A stretch of DNA of 64,000 nt. Source: Candidatus Zhuqueibacterota bacterium (GTDB lineage Bacteria > Zhuqueibacterota > Zhuqueibacteria > Residuimicrobiales > Oceaniaggregativiventaceae). The position numbers were made by a program, and so were the translations under genes. Within the stretch, counting starts at the first letter, position 1, and the number at the start of each line of letters is the position of its first letter. The notes under the pieces were generated by a model. That model was not told where the DNA came from. It made no database searches and was given only the letters and a program-made list of their open reading frames with translations. Of the stretch, positions 46,983 to 56,788 are shown piece by piece. Where the stretch lies: contig WJME01000033.1 in assembly GCA_014728115.1 (NCBI GenBank), forward strand, positions 62,001 to 126,000, written 5' to 3'.

Positions 46983-47249
46983 CTATTCCACTACAATGAC
47001 GTCTTTGACCTGAATTTGGTTGCCGTCTTTTCCGAGCGTTGGCGTGCCTGCTTTGTATAAATATAAAAAGAACAGCAATGCCACAAAAAAGAGAGCGAGC
47101 AGACGCAGTACAGACCCTTTTTCAGCGGGTGGACTCTTGCGTATACGACGAAATTTTATTCTGCCTTCATCCTCACTCTCAACGTCAGGATTATAAAACT
47201 GACATTTATAATCAAATCCGCGGGTTTTTGGAAGCTTTTGCATAAGCAT
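46983..47249 (-). CDS. Small single-pass membrane protein, conserved-looking
   Basis: 88 residues. A charged cytoplasmic N-terminus (GFDYKCQFYNPDVESEDEGR and a basic RIKFRRIRK patch) is followed by one helix (LLALFFVALLFFLYLY) and a short tail. The ATG at 47249 follows GGAGGG at 7 nt, so it is translated. I do not recognise a named family. It sits between dacB and the cyclase gene. Confidence 0.7.
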   Translation of the reverse strand: MLMQKLPKTRGFDYKCQFYNPDVESEDEGRIKFRRIRKSPPAEKGSVLRLLALFFVALLFFLYLYKAGTPTLGKDGNQIQVKDVIVVE

Positions 47250-47281
47250 AATTCAACCCTCCCTCATTTATTGAGGACATG

Positions 47282-48775
47282 TTAACGCGAAAAATTAGCC
47301 AGCCATTCACAGACCAAATCCTGCTTGGCATTACATAGACTGGTGGGTACTGTATAATTGTTAACGATCATAGAAAAAACCAGTTCCTCTCCGTCCCTGG
47401 TTGTCACATAACCGGAAAGCGCTCGTACCCGATTGATGTATCCGGTCTTGGCACGAACATTGTTTTCAGCTGCAGTGCCTTGCATTCGTTTGGAAATGGT
47501 CCCGTCAACACCTGCAATGGGTAAAGAGTCATAATAATAGTTCCCAAATGTATGCTGGCGCATCGAACGCAATAAGGTTATAACACTCATGGGAGAGACC
47601 ATATCGACACGGGTCAATCCGGAGCCATCGGCCATAAACACTTCATCGGGATGTATGCCCATGCCGGCAAACAGTTCTTTGGCAACTTGTTCACCAGAAT
47701 CCGCATTACCCGTTCCGGCATACTCTTTACCAATCACACGCAACAAAAGTTCCGCAAACAGATTTTGGCTCACCTTGTTTACGGTTTTGATGATCTCATG
47801 CATGGGCGGGGCATAATGGATTGCAACCCTGTGGGACTTGTCATAGTCGAATCCGGGCAACTCGTCTATATCATAGACCTCTTTTGCTATTATCCCATTC
47901 TTTTCCAGGACAGATTGCAATACTTTGACGGTATAACGGGTCGGATTTTCCACTGTAACCCATTCAGTATGGTTATTCTCGTTTTTATACAGTGTACCCG
48001 TACAAACGACGTGATTTCCTCCCCGTTGCCGGTCCAGCCTTATATTTGTACCTCGTACTTTGTCAGCAGTCGTTACCCGATTTTCCAGAGTTATATAGTC
48101 GGTTGCGGGTTCTAATCGAAAAAAAGTGCTATCCCCCACCGAATCTCCCGGTGTAAAAATGATATCGACACAATTGTCATTAAAAGTCAGGGCGCTGATT
48201 TGTGCAGCATAATAATCCGACTGGTAATCCCAAGACCATGCTTCGCCTAATAATTCATCATCAAAAAAAGTGTCATCCCCAATGATACGACCCGAAATTT
48301 TCCGGATTCCTGCTTTTTTTAGGCTGTCGGCCCAGGCTTGAAAAACAAAAGTCATATTGCCATCATAGTATCTTCCGCTCAGAGCCGGGTCACCCAGACC
48401 TCTGACCACCAAATCACCATTCAATACCCCCTGCTCATCGACTTGACCGGTGGCATAGACCTCGGTTCTCAGCTTAAAGTCCGGCCCCAGCTTGATCAGT
48501 GCAGCTGCTGTGGTGAATAATTTCATATTGGAGGCTGGCATAAACCCCTTGTTCGCGTTGCGCAGATAAAGATATTCACCTGTTTTCAGAGATTGAATGG
48601 CCACCCCCCAATGAGCATTATAAAAGGCCGGATCAGAGAATACAGTTTCGAGATTTTGCCGCAATTCCGAGAGTGGATTGGGTTGTAAGGTGGTCTGCGG
48701 GCGTTGACTGCATCCCAGAGCAACATAGATGCTCAGGCAAAAGACGAGTACAAAAACAATTTTTTTTAGTTTCAT
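47282..48775 (-). CDS. dacB: D-alanyl-D-alanine carboxypeptidase/endopeptidase (PBP4 family)
   Basis: 497 residues. A lipobox (VALGCS, Cys 22) suggests a lipoprotein. The S13 motifs are S82-x-x-K85 (PASNMKLF), SQN in VSQNLFAEL and KTG in RAKTGYIN. The long insertion between the first two motifs (about 130-340) is usual for PBP4. It trims or opens peptidoglycan cross-links in the periplasm. It lies 32 nt upstream of the small membrane protein gene on the same strand. Confidence 0.95.
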   Translation of the reverse strand: MKLKKIVFVLVFCLSIYVALGCSQRPQTTLQPNPLSELRQNLETVFSDPAFYNAHWGVAIQSLKTGEYLYLRNANKGFMPASNMKLFTTAAALIKLGPDFKLRTEVYATGQVDEQGVLNGDLVVRGLGDPALSGRYYDGNMTFVFQAWADSLKKAGIRKISGRIIGDDTFFDDELLGEAWSWDYQSDYYAAQISALTFNDNCVDIIFTPGDSVGDSTFFRLEPATDYITLENRVTTADKVRGTNIRLDRQRGGNHVVCTGTLYKNENNHTEWVTVENPTRYTVKVLQSVLEKNGIIAKEVYDIDELPGFDYDKSHRVAIHYAPPMHEIIKTVNKVSQNLFAELLLRVIGKEYAGTGNADSGEQVAKELFAGMGIHPDEVFMADGSGLTRVDMVSPMSVITLLRSMRQHTFGNYYYDSLPIAGVDGTISKRMQGTAAENNVRAKTGYINRVRALSGYVTTRDGEELVFSMIVNNYTVPTSLCNAKQDLVCEWLANFSR

Positions 48776-48854
48776 CAGATTCTATGATTATCATAATGTG
48801 GTATTTGTTTCAAAATTAGATAAATTCCGCTAAAGAATCAAGACTTTTCAGCAG

Positions 48855-48883
48855 TTGCTTTTATGTCATAAAGTCATTATCTT
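48855..48883 (+). promoter_or_regulatory. Candidate promoter for mazG
   Basis: TTGCTT (48855-48860) and TATCTT (48878-48883) are 17 nt apart, about 40 nt before the GTG start, in the gap divergent from dacB. Assigned by consensus only. Confidence 0.35.
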
Positions 48884-48924
48884 GGCGGCATCGCCTGTTT
48901 AAAATCACTTTTTAGGAGAAGATC

Positions 48925-49722
48925 GTGAACAATACTGATTCCAAATTTTCCCAACTCGTTCATATAATGAAAAAATTACGTAGCGATGATGGATGCCCAT
49001 GGGATCGCAAACAAACCCATCAAAGCCTTCGCCAACATCTTTTGGAAGAGGCATATGAAGTGTTGGAGACCATAGATGAGGAGCGCTATGATGAACTGGC
49101 CGGAGAACTGGGGGATTTGCTCCTGCAAGTGGTCTTTCATGCACAAATGGCCTCTGAATCCAATCGTTTTACCATCAATGATGTTCTCGATGCAATAACA
49201 GAAAAACTGATACGCAGGCATCCGCATGTTTTTGGCGACGAGACAGTGGAAACAGCGGAAGAACAAATACAGTTATGGGAACAAACCAAAGTGAAAAATG
49301 AGGGCAAAAGGTCTGCTCTGGATGGCATCCCAAAACAATTGCCTGCCCTCGTACGAGCCTACAGAATGCAAGGCAAAGCTGCAGCCGTCGGATTTGACTG
49401 GCCTCAAATCGAACCGGTTTGGCAAAAACTCGATGAAGAAATCAAAGAATTGAAACATGAAATCACCGAATCCAACCGAGAGCTCATCGAAGAAGAGTTG
49501 GGAGACGTCTTGTTTACGGTCGTCAACTTGTCTCGGTTTGTACATATCAATCCGGAAGATGCACTACGTCGAACAATCGAAAAATTCGACCGCAGATTCA
49601 AAAAAATAGAGGCGGTATTACAGCAACAGGGAAAGACCATGCATACAGTTTCACTGGAAGAGATGGATTCGATATGGGATTCGATAAAAGCAAAAGAAAA
49701 GGAAAATATTGAACAGAGATAA
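48925..49722 (+). CDS. mazG: Nucleoside triphosphate pyrophosphohydrolase MazG
   Basis: 265 residues, two MazG folds. It hydrolyses (d)NTPs to NMP and pyrophosphate and lowers faulty nucleotides. Blocks: LRSDDGCPWDRKQTHQSLR, EEAYEVLETIDE with the metal glutamates, ELGDLLLQVVFHAQ, and in the second half KAAAVGFDW and EEELGDVLFTVVNLSRF. The start is GTG at 48925 with an AGGAGA site 4 nt before it. The gene ends 32 nt before the convergent EF-G-like gene. Confidence 0.96.
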   Translation: MNNTDSKFSQLVHIMKKLRSDDGCPWDRKQTHQSLRQHLLEEAYEVLETIDEERYDELAGELGDLLLQVVFHAQMASESNRFTINDVLDAITEKLIRRHPHVFGDETVETAEEQIQLWEQTKVKNEGKRSALDGIPKQLPALVRAYRMQGKAAAVGFDWPQIEPVWQKLDEEIKELKHEITESNRELIEEELGDVLFTVVNLSRFVHINPEDALRRTIEKFDRRFKKIEAVLQQQGKTMHTVSLEEMDSIWDSIKAKEKENIEQR

Positions 49723-49726
49723 GAAA

Positions 49727-49750
49727 AAGGCTCGCCACTTGGCGAGCCTT
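49727..49750 (-). terminator. Intrinsic terminator between mazG and the EF-G-like gene
   Basis: A perfect 10-bp stem (49727-49736 with 49741-49750, loop ACTT) lies between the convergent stops. On the minus strand it is followed by TTTTTC, so it fits termination of the EF-G-like gene best; it may also serve mazG from the other side. Confidence 0.85.
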
Positions 49751-49754
49751 GTCA

Positions 49755-51836
49755 TTATTCTTCTTCCTGAGATTCTTCAATAATTTTTTGTTCCAATTCC
49801 TTAGGCACGGGATCATAGTGGGAAAAACTTCGAGTATGAGTGGCCCGGCCTTGTGTAATGGAACGCAATGTGGTTGCATAATTAAAAAGCTCAGCCAACG
49901 GCACTTGAGCTTTGACCACCTGAAATCGTCCTTCCGCTTCCATGCCAAGTATCTTTCCTCTTCGACTGGACATGTCACCCATCACGTCCCCCATATATTC
50001 TTCAGGACATTTGACCTGCACTTCATATATAGGTTCGAGCAGGTTGGGTTTAGCATTCTTGATGCACATTTTAAACACTTCACGACCGGCAATTTGAAAG
50101 GCGATATCTTTGGAATCGACGGGGTGATATTTGCCGTCATATACAATGCATTTTACATCAACGATTCGATAACCGGCAATAGCTCCTTCTTCAAGGATCT
50201 GTTTGACACCTTTTTCAATCGATGGAATAAATACCGACGGAATCGCCCCTCCCACAATTTGACTTTCAAATTCAAATCCTTCACCGCGAGACATGGGCTC
50301 AATACGCATCCAGACCTCACCGAACTGTCCGGCGCCACCGGTCTGTTTTTTATGGCGATATTTTTCATCTGCCTTCCCGGTAATGGTTTCACGATAGGGT
50401 ATTTTGGGACGTTTCTGATCGACATCGACCCCATATCGCTCTTTTAATCGCTGAATAATAATGGAAAGATGCAGTTCCCCCTGCCCCGCGATAACCGTTT
50501 GTTTGAGCTCCGGGTCAACTGTAACCGTAAAACTGGGATCTATTTCGTTTAGAGTATGCAAGCCAGTACCGATTTTTTCTTCATCGCCTTTAGCTTTGGG
50601 AGAAACAGCCAACTGAACGACAGGTTCCGGGAATTCGATGCCGGGTAATACTGCCAGACGTTTCTTGTCTGCCAAAGTATTCGTCGTATGGGTATCTTTG
50701 AGTTTCACCAATGCGCCAATATCTCCGGCGCCTAAAGAGGATAACTCTTTTCTATTTTTGCCTTGAAGTGTGTAAATCGTGCCTATCTTTTCCGAATTTT
50801 TACGAGAGGTATTCATGACATCATTGCCTGATTCAATCTTTCCTGAAAAAACTCTTAATAATGAAAGTTCTCCCACGTGCATTTCAGACAATGTTTTAAA
50901 AACCAAGCCACAAAAAGGCGAATTCGGATCAGCGCTGATCTCAAAGGTATTCTCTTGGGCGTCATTTACCTCAAGCACAGGCATATCTTGAGGGGAGGGA
51001 CCATACTGGACAATAAAATCCATTAGGCTTGCGACCCCGTAATTTTTATTCGCGGCAGTACAAAGGACTGGAAAAATCGTACGATTGATGATTCCCGCTT
51101 TTAACCCCTTGACAATCTCATCTTCAGAGAGTTCACCCGAATCAAAATACTTTTCCAGAATCTCATCGTCGGATTCGGCAATCTGTTCGATCAAGGCATT
51201 GCGCATTTCATCGGCTTTGTCTTTGAATTCAGCCGGTATATCCTCTACCTTGTATTTTCCGGAATTATCAGACTCAAAAGTGAGTTTCTTCATACGCAAT
51301 AAATCGATCACTGCATTGAATGTCTCACCTTCGGTTACAGGGAATTGTACAGCGACGACAGCGTGACCATACGCTTCTTTGGCTTGACCCAAAACTTTTT
51401 CAAACCTGGAATGCTCACGGTCCAAGAGGTTGACAGTAAAAATTCTCGGTGTAGAATATTCTTCCAAAATATCCCAGGCCAGTTCCGTGCCCACTTCTAC
51501 GCCCGCAGTAGAATTGAGCAAAACAACAGCGAGGTCAGTCACTCGCAATCCACACTTTACTTCACCGATAAAATCTTGATAGCCTGGCAAATCGAGAATA
51601 TTGATTTTATTCTTTTTCCATTCGACGTTGAGCAGCGTGGCTCCGATAGATATTTTGCGTTCAATTTCATCACTTCTGTAATCAGATGTTGTTGTACCAT
51701 CATCAATGGTCCCCATGCGAGTCGTCACACCCGCCGCATAGAGCATACCTTCAGCCATGGTTGTCTTTCCGCCAGATTGATGTGAAACCAGGCCAATATT
51801 TCTAATTTCATTCACGCCATATTCTTTCACAATCAC
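49755..51836 (-). CDS. Elongation factor G-like GTPase, EF-G2 type
   Basis: 693 residues with EF-G domain order. The GTPase motifs differ from canonical EF-G: G1 reads SHQSGGKTT rather than GHIDHGKTT, G3 reads DLPGYQDF with Tyr in place of the catalytic His, and G4 reads VNLLD in place of NKxD. DLPGY is typical of the EF-G2 branch (Thermus EF-G2 has DAPGY), a paralogue that does not replace EF-G as the main translocase. Domain II-V blocks such as GQGELHLSIIIQRLKERYGV and PYRETITGKADEKYRHK are intact. Single gene, closed by a strong terminator. Its role is not established. Confidence 0.9.
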   Translation of the reverse strand: MIVKEYGVNEIRNIGLVSHQSGGKTTMAEGMLYAAGVTTRMGTIDDGTTTSDYRSDEIERKISIGATLLNVEWKKNKINILDLPGYQDFIGEVKCGLRVTDLAVVLLNSTAGVEVGTELAWDILEEYSTPRIFTVNLLDREHSRFEKVLGQAKEAYGHAVVAVQFPVTEGETFNAVIDLLRMKKLTFESDNSGKYKVEDIPAEFKDKADEMRNALIEQIAESDDEILEKYFDSGELSEDEIVKGLKAGIINRTIFPVLCTAANKNYGVASLMDFIVQYGPSPQDMPVLEVNDAQENTFEISADPNSPFCGLVFKTLSEMHVGELSLLRVFSGKIESGNDVMNTSRKNSEKIGTIYTLQGKNRKELSSLGAGDIGALVKLKDTHTTNTLADKKRLAVLPGIEFPEPVVQLAVSPKAKGDEEKIGTGLHTLNEIDPSFTVTVDPELKQTVIAGQGELHLSIIIQRLKERYGVDVDQKRPKIPYRETITGKADEKYRHKKQTGGAGQFGEVWMRIEPMSRGEGFEFESQIVGGAIPSVFIPSIEKGVKQILEEGAIAGYRIVDVKCIVYDGKYHPVDSKDIAFQIAGREVFKMCIKNAKPNLLEPIYEVQVKCPEEYMGDVMGDMSSRRGKILGMEAEGRFQVVKAQVPLAELFNYATTLRSITQGRATHTRSFSHYDPVPKELEQKIIEESQEEE

Positions 51837-51912
51837 CCTCCTGAAAAATGGTTACGCATTTTGCGTGATAAGGTATCTTGATATAAATAACAAGATCAGC
51901 CTTTGCTTATTA

Positions 51913-53436
51913 CTATTCACCCACTCGAGTTTGAATTGATTTTAAAAATCGCCTGAGGATTCGTCCTGTTGCGTTTTTTGGCAGGCTCGAACTAAACTCT
52001 ACAAATTTCGGGCTTTTATATACCGGTAAATGTTCCTGGCAAAACGCCACGAGTTCTTGTTCTGTTGAACTCTTTTCGGGATGTAAAACCACTGTGGCGT
52101 GTACCTCTTCACCATAAATCGGGTCAGGAACCCCAATGATCGCAGCTTCGGCTACTGCATCATGACTGAGCAGTACCTCTTCTACCTCATTGGGAAAAAT
52201 AGTAAAGCCAGCCTTTGTAATGATATTCTCTTTTCGCTCCTGAATGTACAAATTGTGAACCATATCCAGGTATCCCATATCACCGGTAAAAAGCCATCCA
52301 TCGACCAGTCGTTTGATGGTTTCCGTGGGCTGGCCGAAATAACCTTTCATCATGCCGGGACTCTTTACCCAGATCTCGCCGTTTTTGTGGGGTTGCAAAA
52401 CCTGTCCTTTGTCATCACGAATCTGGACTTCCACGCCCACAAGCGGAACCCCTACCGAACCGCTGCGCTTTTCCCGTTCAAAACGATGGCAGGCGACCAA
52501 TGAACCGGCTTCGGTCAACCCATAGGCTTCCAAGACCAGCGTCTGATACTTTTCCTCAAACGATAGCACGATCTCTGAATCCAATTTCCCACCATAACAA
52601 AGGCAAAGACTGAGATCAGGCAGAGGATTAATATTCTCCGGGCCGGGTACCATAGCACGAATAATACCCGGAGAAGCAGGTAAAAAACTGATACCGGCGT
52701 TGGCCATAGACTCGACGATTGTCGCAGAATCGAATCGGGGAAAAAGCTGCATAGTCGCACCATGCAACAAGCTCATATGCAGAGCCATCACCTGGGCAAA
52801 TGGATGAAACAGAGGGACAATGCCGGCGATACAGTCCCGCTCATCAATTTTGAACATAGACTGGCCGATATCAACAATGGCACCGATCGCTTCGTGTGTC
52901 ATCTCTGCCCCATGAGCTTCACCCGTTATACCGGCGGTATAATTGATGACCGCAACATCTTGTGGATCAATATCAGAATCCGATTCCAAAGGCGGAGAGG
53001 ATTCAATCAACTGTGTCAGGGCAATGGTATTCTGTGGAATTTTTTCACCGAGAAAGATCAAATCACGGCACTTTGGAGCCAGATGTAAAGCCTTTAGGAC
53101 GAGATCCTTGAACCCGACCCACGTGATAAGCACATTGGACCCACAATCGTTCAGATAAAAAGCCAATTCATTGGCATTGTACATAAAATTCAATGGAACG
53201 ACTATGGCGCCCAGGTGTAAAATAGCATAGGTACAAATCGGAAAATGCGCGATATTGGGCAACAAAATCGCAACACGATCCCCTTTCTTTACTCCACGTT
53301 GCCTGAGCCCATTGGCCAGTTTCTGCGTTGCCCTTAAAAGACGTTCGTATTCGATGCGCTGATCCATCATTTGTAGCGCAACTTGTTCTGGCACTTTATT
53401 TGCAGTTTCTTGCAACCTTGAAACGAGCGTGGACAA
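51913..53436 (-). CDS. AMP-forming acyl-CoA synthetase/ligase
   Basis: About 507 residues, ANL superfamily. It would activate a fatty or other carboxylic acid with ATP and CoA. The YGLTEAG, GWLFTGDMGYLD, RKENIITKAGFTIFPNEVEE and PKNATGRILRR motifs are intact, the last holding the adenylation lysine. The phosphate loop is unusual: YTAGITGEAHG instead of YTSGTTGxPKG. The open frame begins with GTG at 53442, but AAGGAG then lies right against it; the TTG at 53436 gives normal 5-nt spacing. It is divergent from the S41 protease gene. The substrate is unknown. Confidence 0.9.
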   Translation of the reverse strand: MSTLVSRLQETANKVPEQVALQMMDQRIEYERLLRATQKLANGLRQRGVKKGDRVAILLPNIAHFPICTYAILHLGAIVVPLNFMYNANELAFYLNDCGSNVLITWVGFKDLVLKALHLAPKCRDLIFLGEKIPQNTIALTQLIESSPPLESDSDIDPQDVAVINYTAGITGEAHGAEMTHEAIGAIVDIGQSMFKIDERDCIAGIVPLFHPFAQVMALHMSLLHGATMQLFPRFDSATIVESMANAGISFLPASPGIIRAMVPGPENINPLPDLSLCLCYGGKLDSEIVLSFEEKYQTLVLEAYGLTEAGSLVACHRFEREKRSGSVGVPLVGVEVQIRDDKGQVLQPHKNGEIWVKSPGMMKGYFGQPTETIKRLVDGWLFTGDMGYLDMVHNLYIQERKENIITKAGFTIFPNEVEEVLLSHDAVAEAAIIGVPDPIYGEEVHATVVLHPEKSSTEQELVAFCQEHLPVYKSPKFVEFSSSLPKNATGRILRRFLKSIQTRVGE

Positions 53437-53677
53437 AACCACTCCTTTTCTCGGCTAGACATGGAAAAACTTGGAGTAATTACTTGTTTCTATTACACTA
53501 CTTTCTGAACGCCGTTTCCCCCGGCCTACAATTCGCGTGTCACTTTGATACAGTCTGGTCAAGTTGGATAAAATACCCTTAATCAGGCAAAATGTCAAGA
53601 AATTTTTAAAGGCATAATGGCATGTAAATTAAACCCGAAATTCATTTTCGCATAAATACAAACGCCATAAAAATTGT

Positions 53678-53683
53678 TATAAT
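53678..53683 (+). promoter_or_regulatory. -10 box very close to the S41 protease start
   Basis: A consensus TATAAT at 53678-53683 ends 9 nt before the ATG at 53693, so transcription would begin about 2-3 nt before the start codon. No good -35 box or Shine-Dalgarno site is visible. A leaderless message is possible. Confidence 0.4.
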
Positions 53684-53692
53684 AGAACGACC

Positions 53693-55222
53693 ATGAAAAA
53701 ATTAAAACTTTTGAAAAAATCAATTTTTCTTATCGCATCGCTCGCAACCATTATTGTCTTGTTCAGACAACCTGTCATCAATGCGAGCCAAAAAGTGTTC
53801 GATAAATGGATGACTCTGACTCTGATCATCGATCATATTGAACGGTATTATGTCACCCCCAAAAATCCTGATGAGCTTTTGAATTTTGCTATCGATGGAG
53901 TTTTGAATCATCTTGATCCCTATTCCAGCTATTTATCCGCAGACGTATATCAAGAGTGGCAAAAGAAATTCCATGCCTATCAAGGAATCGGACTCAAATA
54001 TAGCAAAATAGCGGACCGGCTCTATGTCACATCAATTACAGAGGGAGGACCTGCTGAATCTGCAGGTATACGACTGGGCGATCAGATTATTCGCATCAAT
54101 GATCAAGCAGTATCAGGACTTTCGAACAAAAACATTCAAAAGCTACTCTCCATAAATGAATCAAAAGAACTAGAGCTCGTTCTCTATCAAGACGTAAATC
54201 TCCCTCCACAAACATTTGTTATTCCTCGCGTCAAAATTCCGGTAACAAGTATCCCCTGTGCCTATATGCTCAACTCCACAACAGGCTATATTCGACTGGA
54301 TCATTTTAGTGACATGTCATCCTATGAACTGGACCGGGCATATGCTAAACTCAATTTACAGGGAATGAAAAACATGATCTTTGACCTGCGGGATAACGGT
54401 GGGGGTACCCTGGACGCAGGTATCCGTGTGGCAAACCGCTTTATCCCCGGAGAACGTTTACTGGTATACACCAAAGGCAGACTGAGAGAATCTTCAAAAG
54501 AGTATTATTCGTCTCAACAGCAAACACTTCCCATGATTCCTCTGGTCGTTTTGATAAATGGCGGCACAGCCAGCGATGCAGAAATTGTAGCAGGCGCGAT
54601 TCAGGACTGGGATCGCGGTCTCATCATCGGCCAAACCTCATTTGGCAAAGCAATGATTCAGACCGAATTTCCGTTCCAGGACGGTTCTGTGCTTTTGCTG
54701 ACGACCGCAATCTATTACACCCCATTGGGCAGATGTATACAAAAACAAATCGCCCCTGAAGAAAAAACATTTGAAACCCCTATGGGACGAACCGTATACG
54801 GTGGCGGGGGGATAAAACCAGACATCATCATCAAAGCAGCACAGGATACCCTTCCTGCGATCCTGTCAAAATTATATCGCGAGAAAGGCAATCTCTTTTT
54901 CCAGTTTGCAGATCAACTTGTGCGAGAACAGAACATTCAGACCAGTCAGATCAAAGTTTTTCTGGAAAACTTTAAAGTGGATCGAGTTATGCTCAAATCC
55001 TTCCAAAATCATGTCAGAATGAGTGGTTCGAATTTAACTGATAAAGAGCTTGAAAAATTTTACGACGATCTAACAGATGCCATAAGAACCGAGATAGCAG
55101 GTCGGCTATGGGGGGACGAGGGACGATACATCGCTCAGACGTTATACGATAAGGAAATCGAACAAGCAGTACAGTTGATGCCAAAGGCAAAAGAATTGCT
55201 CAACTCTCAAAATCGTCCATAA
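53693..55222 (+). CDS. C-terminal processing protease, S41 family
   Basis: 509 residues. An N-terminal membrane anchor or signal (about 10-28) leads to a helical region, a PDZ domain (about 95-165, GGPAESAGIRLGDQIIRIN), and the S41 catalytic domain with YIRLDHFSD and DLRDNGGG. The catalytic pair is S294 (NGGTASDAEIVAGA) and K319 (TSFGKAMIQ). Such proteases trim or regulate envelope proteins from their C-termini. The start codon lacks a clear ribosome site (see the adjacent -10 box). It is followed by gcvPB after 123 nt. Confidence 0.94.
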   Translation: MKKLKLLKKSIFLIASLATIIVLFRQPVINASQKVFDKWMTLTLIIDHIERYYVTPKNPDELLNFAIDGVLNHLDPYSSYLSADVYQEWQKKFHAYQGIGLKYSKIADRLYVTSITEGGPAESAGIRLGDQIIRINDQAVSGLSNKNIQKLLSINESKELELVLYQDVNLPPQTFVIPRVKIPVTSIPCAYMLNSTTGYIRLDHFSDMSSYELDRAYAKLNLQGMKNMIFDLRDNGGGTLDAGIRVANRFIPGERLLVYTKGRLRESSKEYYSSQQQTLPMIPLVVLINGGTASDAEIVAGAIQDWDRGLIIGQTSFGKAMIQTEFPFQDGSVLLLTTAIYYTPLGRCIQKQIAPEEKTFETPMGRTVYGGGGIKPDIIIKAAQDTLPAILSKLYREKGNLFFQFADQLVREQNIQTSQIKVFLENFKVDRVMLKSFQNHVRMSGSNLTDKELEKFYDDLTDAIRTEIAGRLWGDEGRYIAQTLYDKEIEQAVQLMPKAKELLNSQNRP

Positions 55223-55238
55223 ACAATAGAAAAAGACC

Positions 55239-55267
55239 TTGACAGGTAGTTGGATATATTGTAATTT
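55239..55267 (+). promoter_or_regulatory. Promoter candidate for gcvPB with adjacent dyad
   Basis: A perfect TTGACA (55239-55244) is 17 nt from TAATTT (55262-55267). Right at the expected start lies a perfect 6-bp dyad, AATCTG (55273-55278) and CAGATT (55282-55287), which could be an operator or a 5' hairpin. No glycine riboswitch is recognisable. Confidence 0.45.
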
Positions 55268-55345
55268 ACCGTAATCTGAACCAGATTGTTATCGCGGATT
55301 ATTCACCGGGTGCACTGCAAAACCTAAACCTCGCTGGAGCAATAT

Positions 55346-56788
55346 ATGCCTGAACCACTCTTGTTTTCAAAAGGATCTCCGGGCAGAATGGGGGTCTCTC
55401 TGCCAGACCCGGATGTGCCGGTAAAGCCTCTAAAAGAGTACATCCCCCCCAACTTTTTACGTCAGCACCGTCCGCGTTTGCCCGAACTGAGCGAGATGCA
55501 AGTGATGCGACATTTTATCAATCTTTCTGTGCAGAATCACCATGTAGAAAAAAACATGTATCCGCTCGGATCCTGTACCATGAAATATAATCCAAAAGTG
55601 AATGAAGATGTGGCTGCAAAACCCGGCTTTGCTCATGTGCACCCCATGCAGCCTGACGATACGGTACAGGGTTATCTGCAATTGCTCTATGAAACGTCCG
55701 AGTACCTGTGCGAGATATCCGGATTTGATGCTGCCAGCTTGCAGCCCGCTGCAGGAGCTCATGGAGAACTCGCCGGCTTGATGATCATCAGGGATTATCA
55801 TGAATCGAGGAACGATCAACGACAGATTATCTTGATTCCAGATTCTGCTCACGGCACCAATCCAGCCAGCGTGACAATTGCAGGCTATAAAGCACGCGCA
55901 GTAAAGTCCAACGAGCTCGGTCTCATCGATGTCGGTGACCTGGAACGTAAACTCGACCATACGGTCGCCGCTCTCATGTTGACCAATCCCAATACCCTGG
56001 GCCTTTTCGAACGGGAGATAACAACCATTGCCGAAAGGGTACATCATCACGGAGCACTGATGTATATGGATGGGGCTAACATGAATGCACTGTTAGGACT
56101 GGTCAAACCCCGTGCAATGGGATTCGATGTCATGCATTTTAATTTGCACAAAACATTTTCCACTCCCCATGGAGGGGGAGGCCCTGGCTCTGGTCCGGTT
56201 GGTGTCACCAACGCCTGTAAAACATTTTTGCCTTCTCCATATATCACCAAGGAAGGCGAAAGATATACAAGACAATCCCTCTCTCCCTCCAAATTGGCCA
56301 CCTTTATGGGCAATATCGGAGTAGTTGTCAAAGCCTACACATACATTCGAATGTTGGGAGCGAAAGGATTACGTCGAGTTGCAGAAAATGCGATCCTTAA
56401 CGCAAATTATTTAAAATCTCAGCTCTCGGAAACCTATGACCTTCCTTATCCGGGCATGCCGCTGCATGAATTTGTTCTTTCCGGTGACCGGCAAAAACGT
56501 CAGGGCGTGAAAACACTGGATATTGCCAAACGATTATTGGATTATGGTGTGCATGCCCCCACAGTCTATTTTCCTTTGATCGTTTCTGAAGCTTTGATGA
56601 TCGAGCCAACCGAGACAGAATCAAAAGAATCACTCGATAATTTTATCCATATTATGAAGACCATAGCCAAAGAATGTACTGAAAACCCCGATATGGTTAA
56701 AAAAGCACCGACAACAACCCCTGTTTCGCGATTAGACGAAGCTGCAGCAGCTAGAGATCAGGATATCAAACATGACTTTTGCGGTTAA
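55346..56788 (+). CDS. gcvPB: Glycine decarboxylase (P protein) subunit 2
   Basis: 480 residues, the second half of the two-subunit P protein. It carries the PLP lysine K269 in [39 protein letters not shown] and [16 protein letters not shown] are further family blocks. It must pair with GcvPA encoded at 18095-19432. The unusual distance from gcvPA-gcvH suggests separate control. The stop overlaps the next gene by 17 nt. Confidence 0.96.
   Translation: MPEPLLFSKGSPGRMGVSLPDPDVPVKPLKEYIPPNFLRQHRPRLPELSEMQVMRHFINLSVQNHHVEKNMYPLGSCTMKYNPKVNEDVAAKPGFAHVHPMQPDDTVQGYLQLLYETSEYLCEISGFDAASLQPAAGAHGELAGLMIIRDYHESRNDQRQIILIPDSAHGTNPASVTIAGYKARAVKSNELGLIDVGDLERKLDHTVAALMLTNPNTLGLFEREITTIAERVHHHGALMYMDGANMNALLGLVKPRAMGFDVMHFNLHKTFSTPHGGGGPGSGPVGVTNACKTFLPSPYITKEGERYTRQSLSPSKLATFMGNIGVVVKAYTYIRMLGAKGLRRVAENAILNANYLKSQLSETYDLPYPGMPLHEFVLSGDRQKRQGVKTLDIAKRLLDYGVHAPTVYFPLIVSEALMIEPTETESKESLDNFIHIMKTIAKECTENPDMVKKAPTTTPVSRLDEAAAARDQDIKHDFCG

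Noticed and set aside
49749..50447. 232-codon plus-strand frame opposite the EF-G-like gene
   Set aside because: It is an antisense shadow of a complete EF-G-like protein and overlaps the terminator region.
55268..55345. Possible glycine riboswitch before gcvPB
   Set aside because: The gap is too short for a normal glycine aptamer and lacks its conserved bases; only a small dyad is present.
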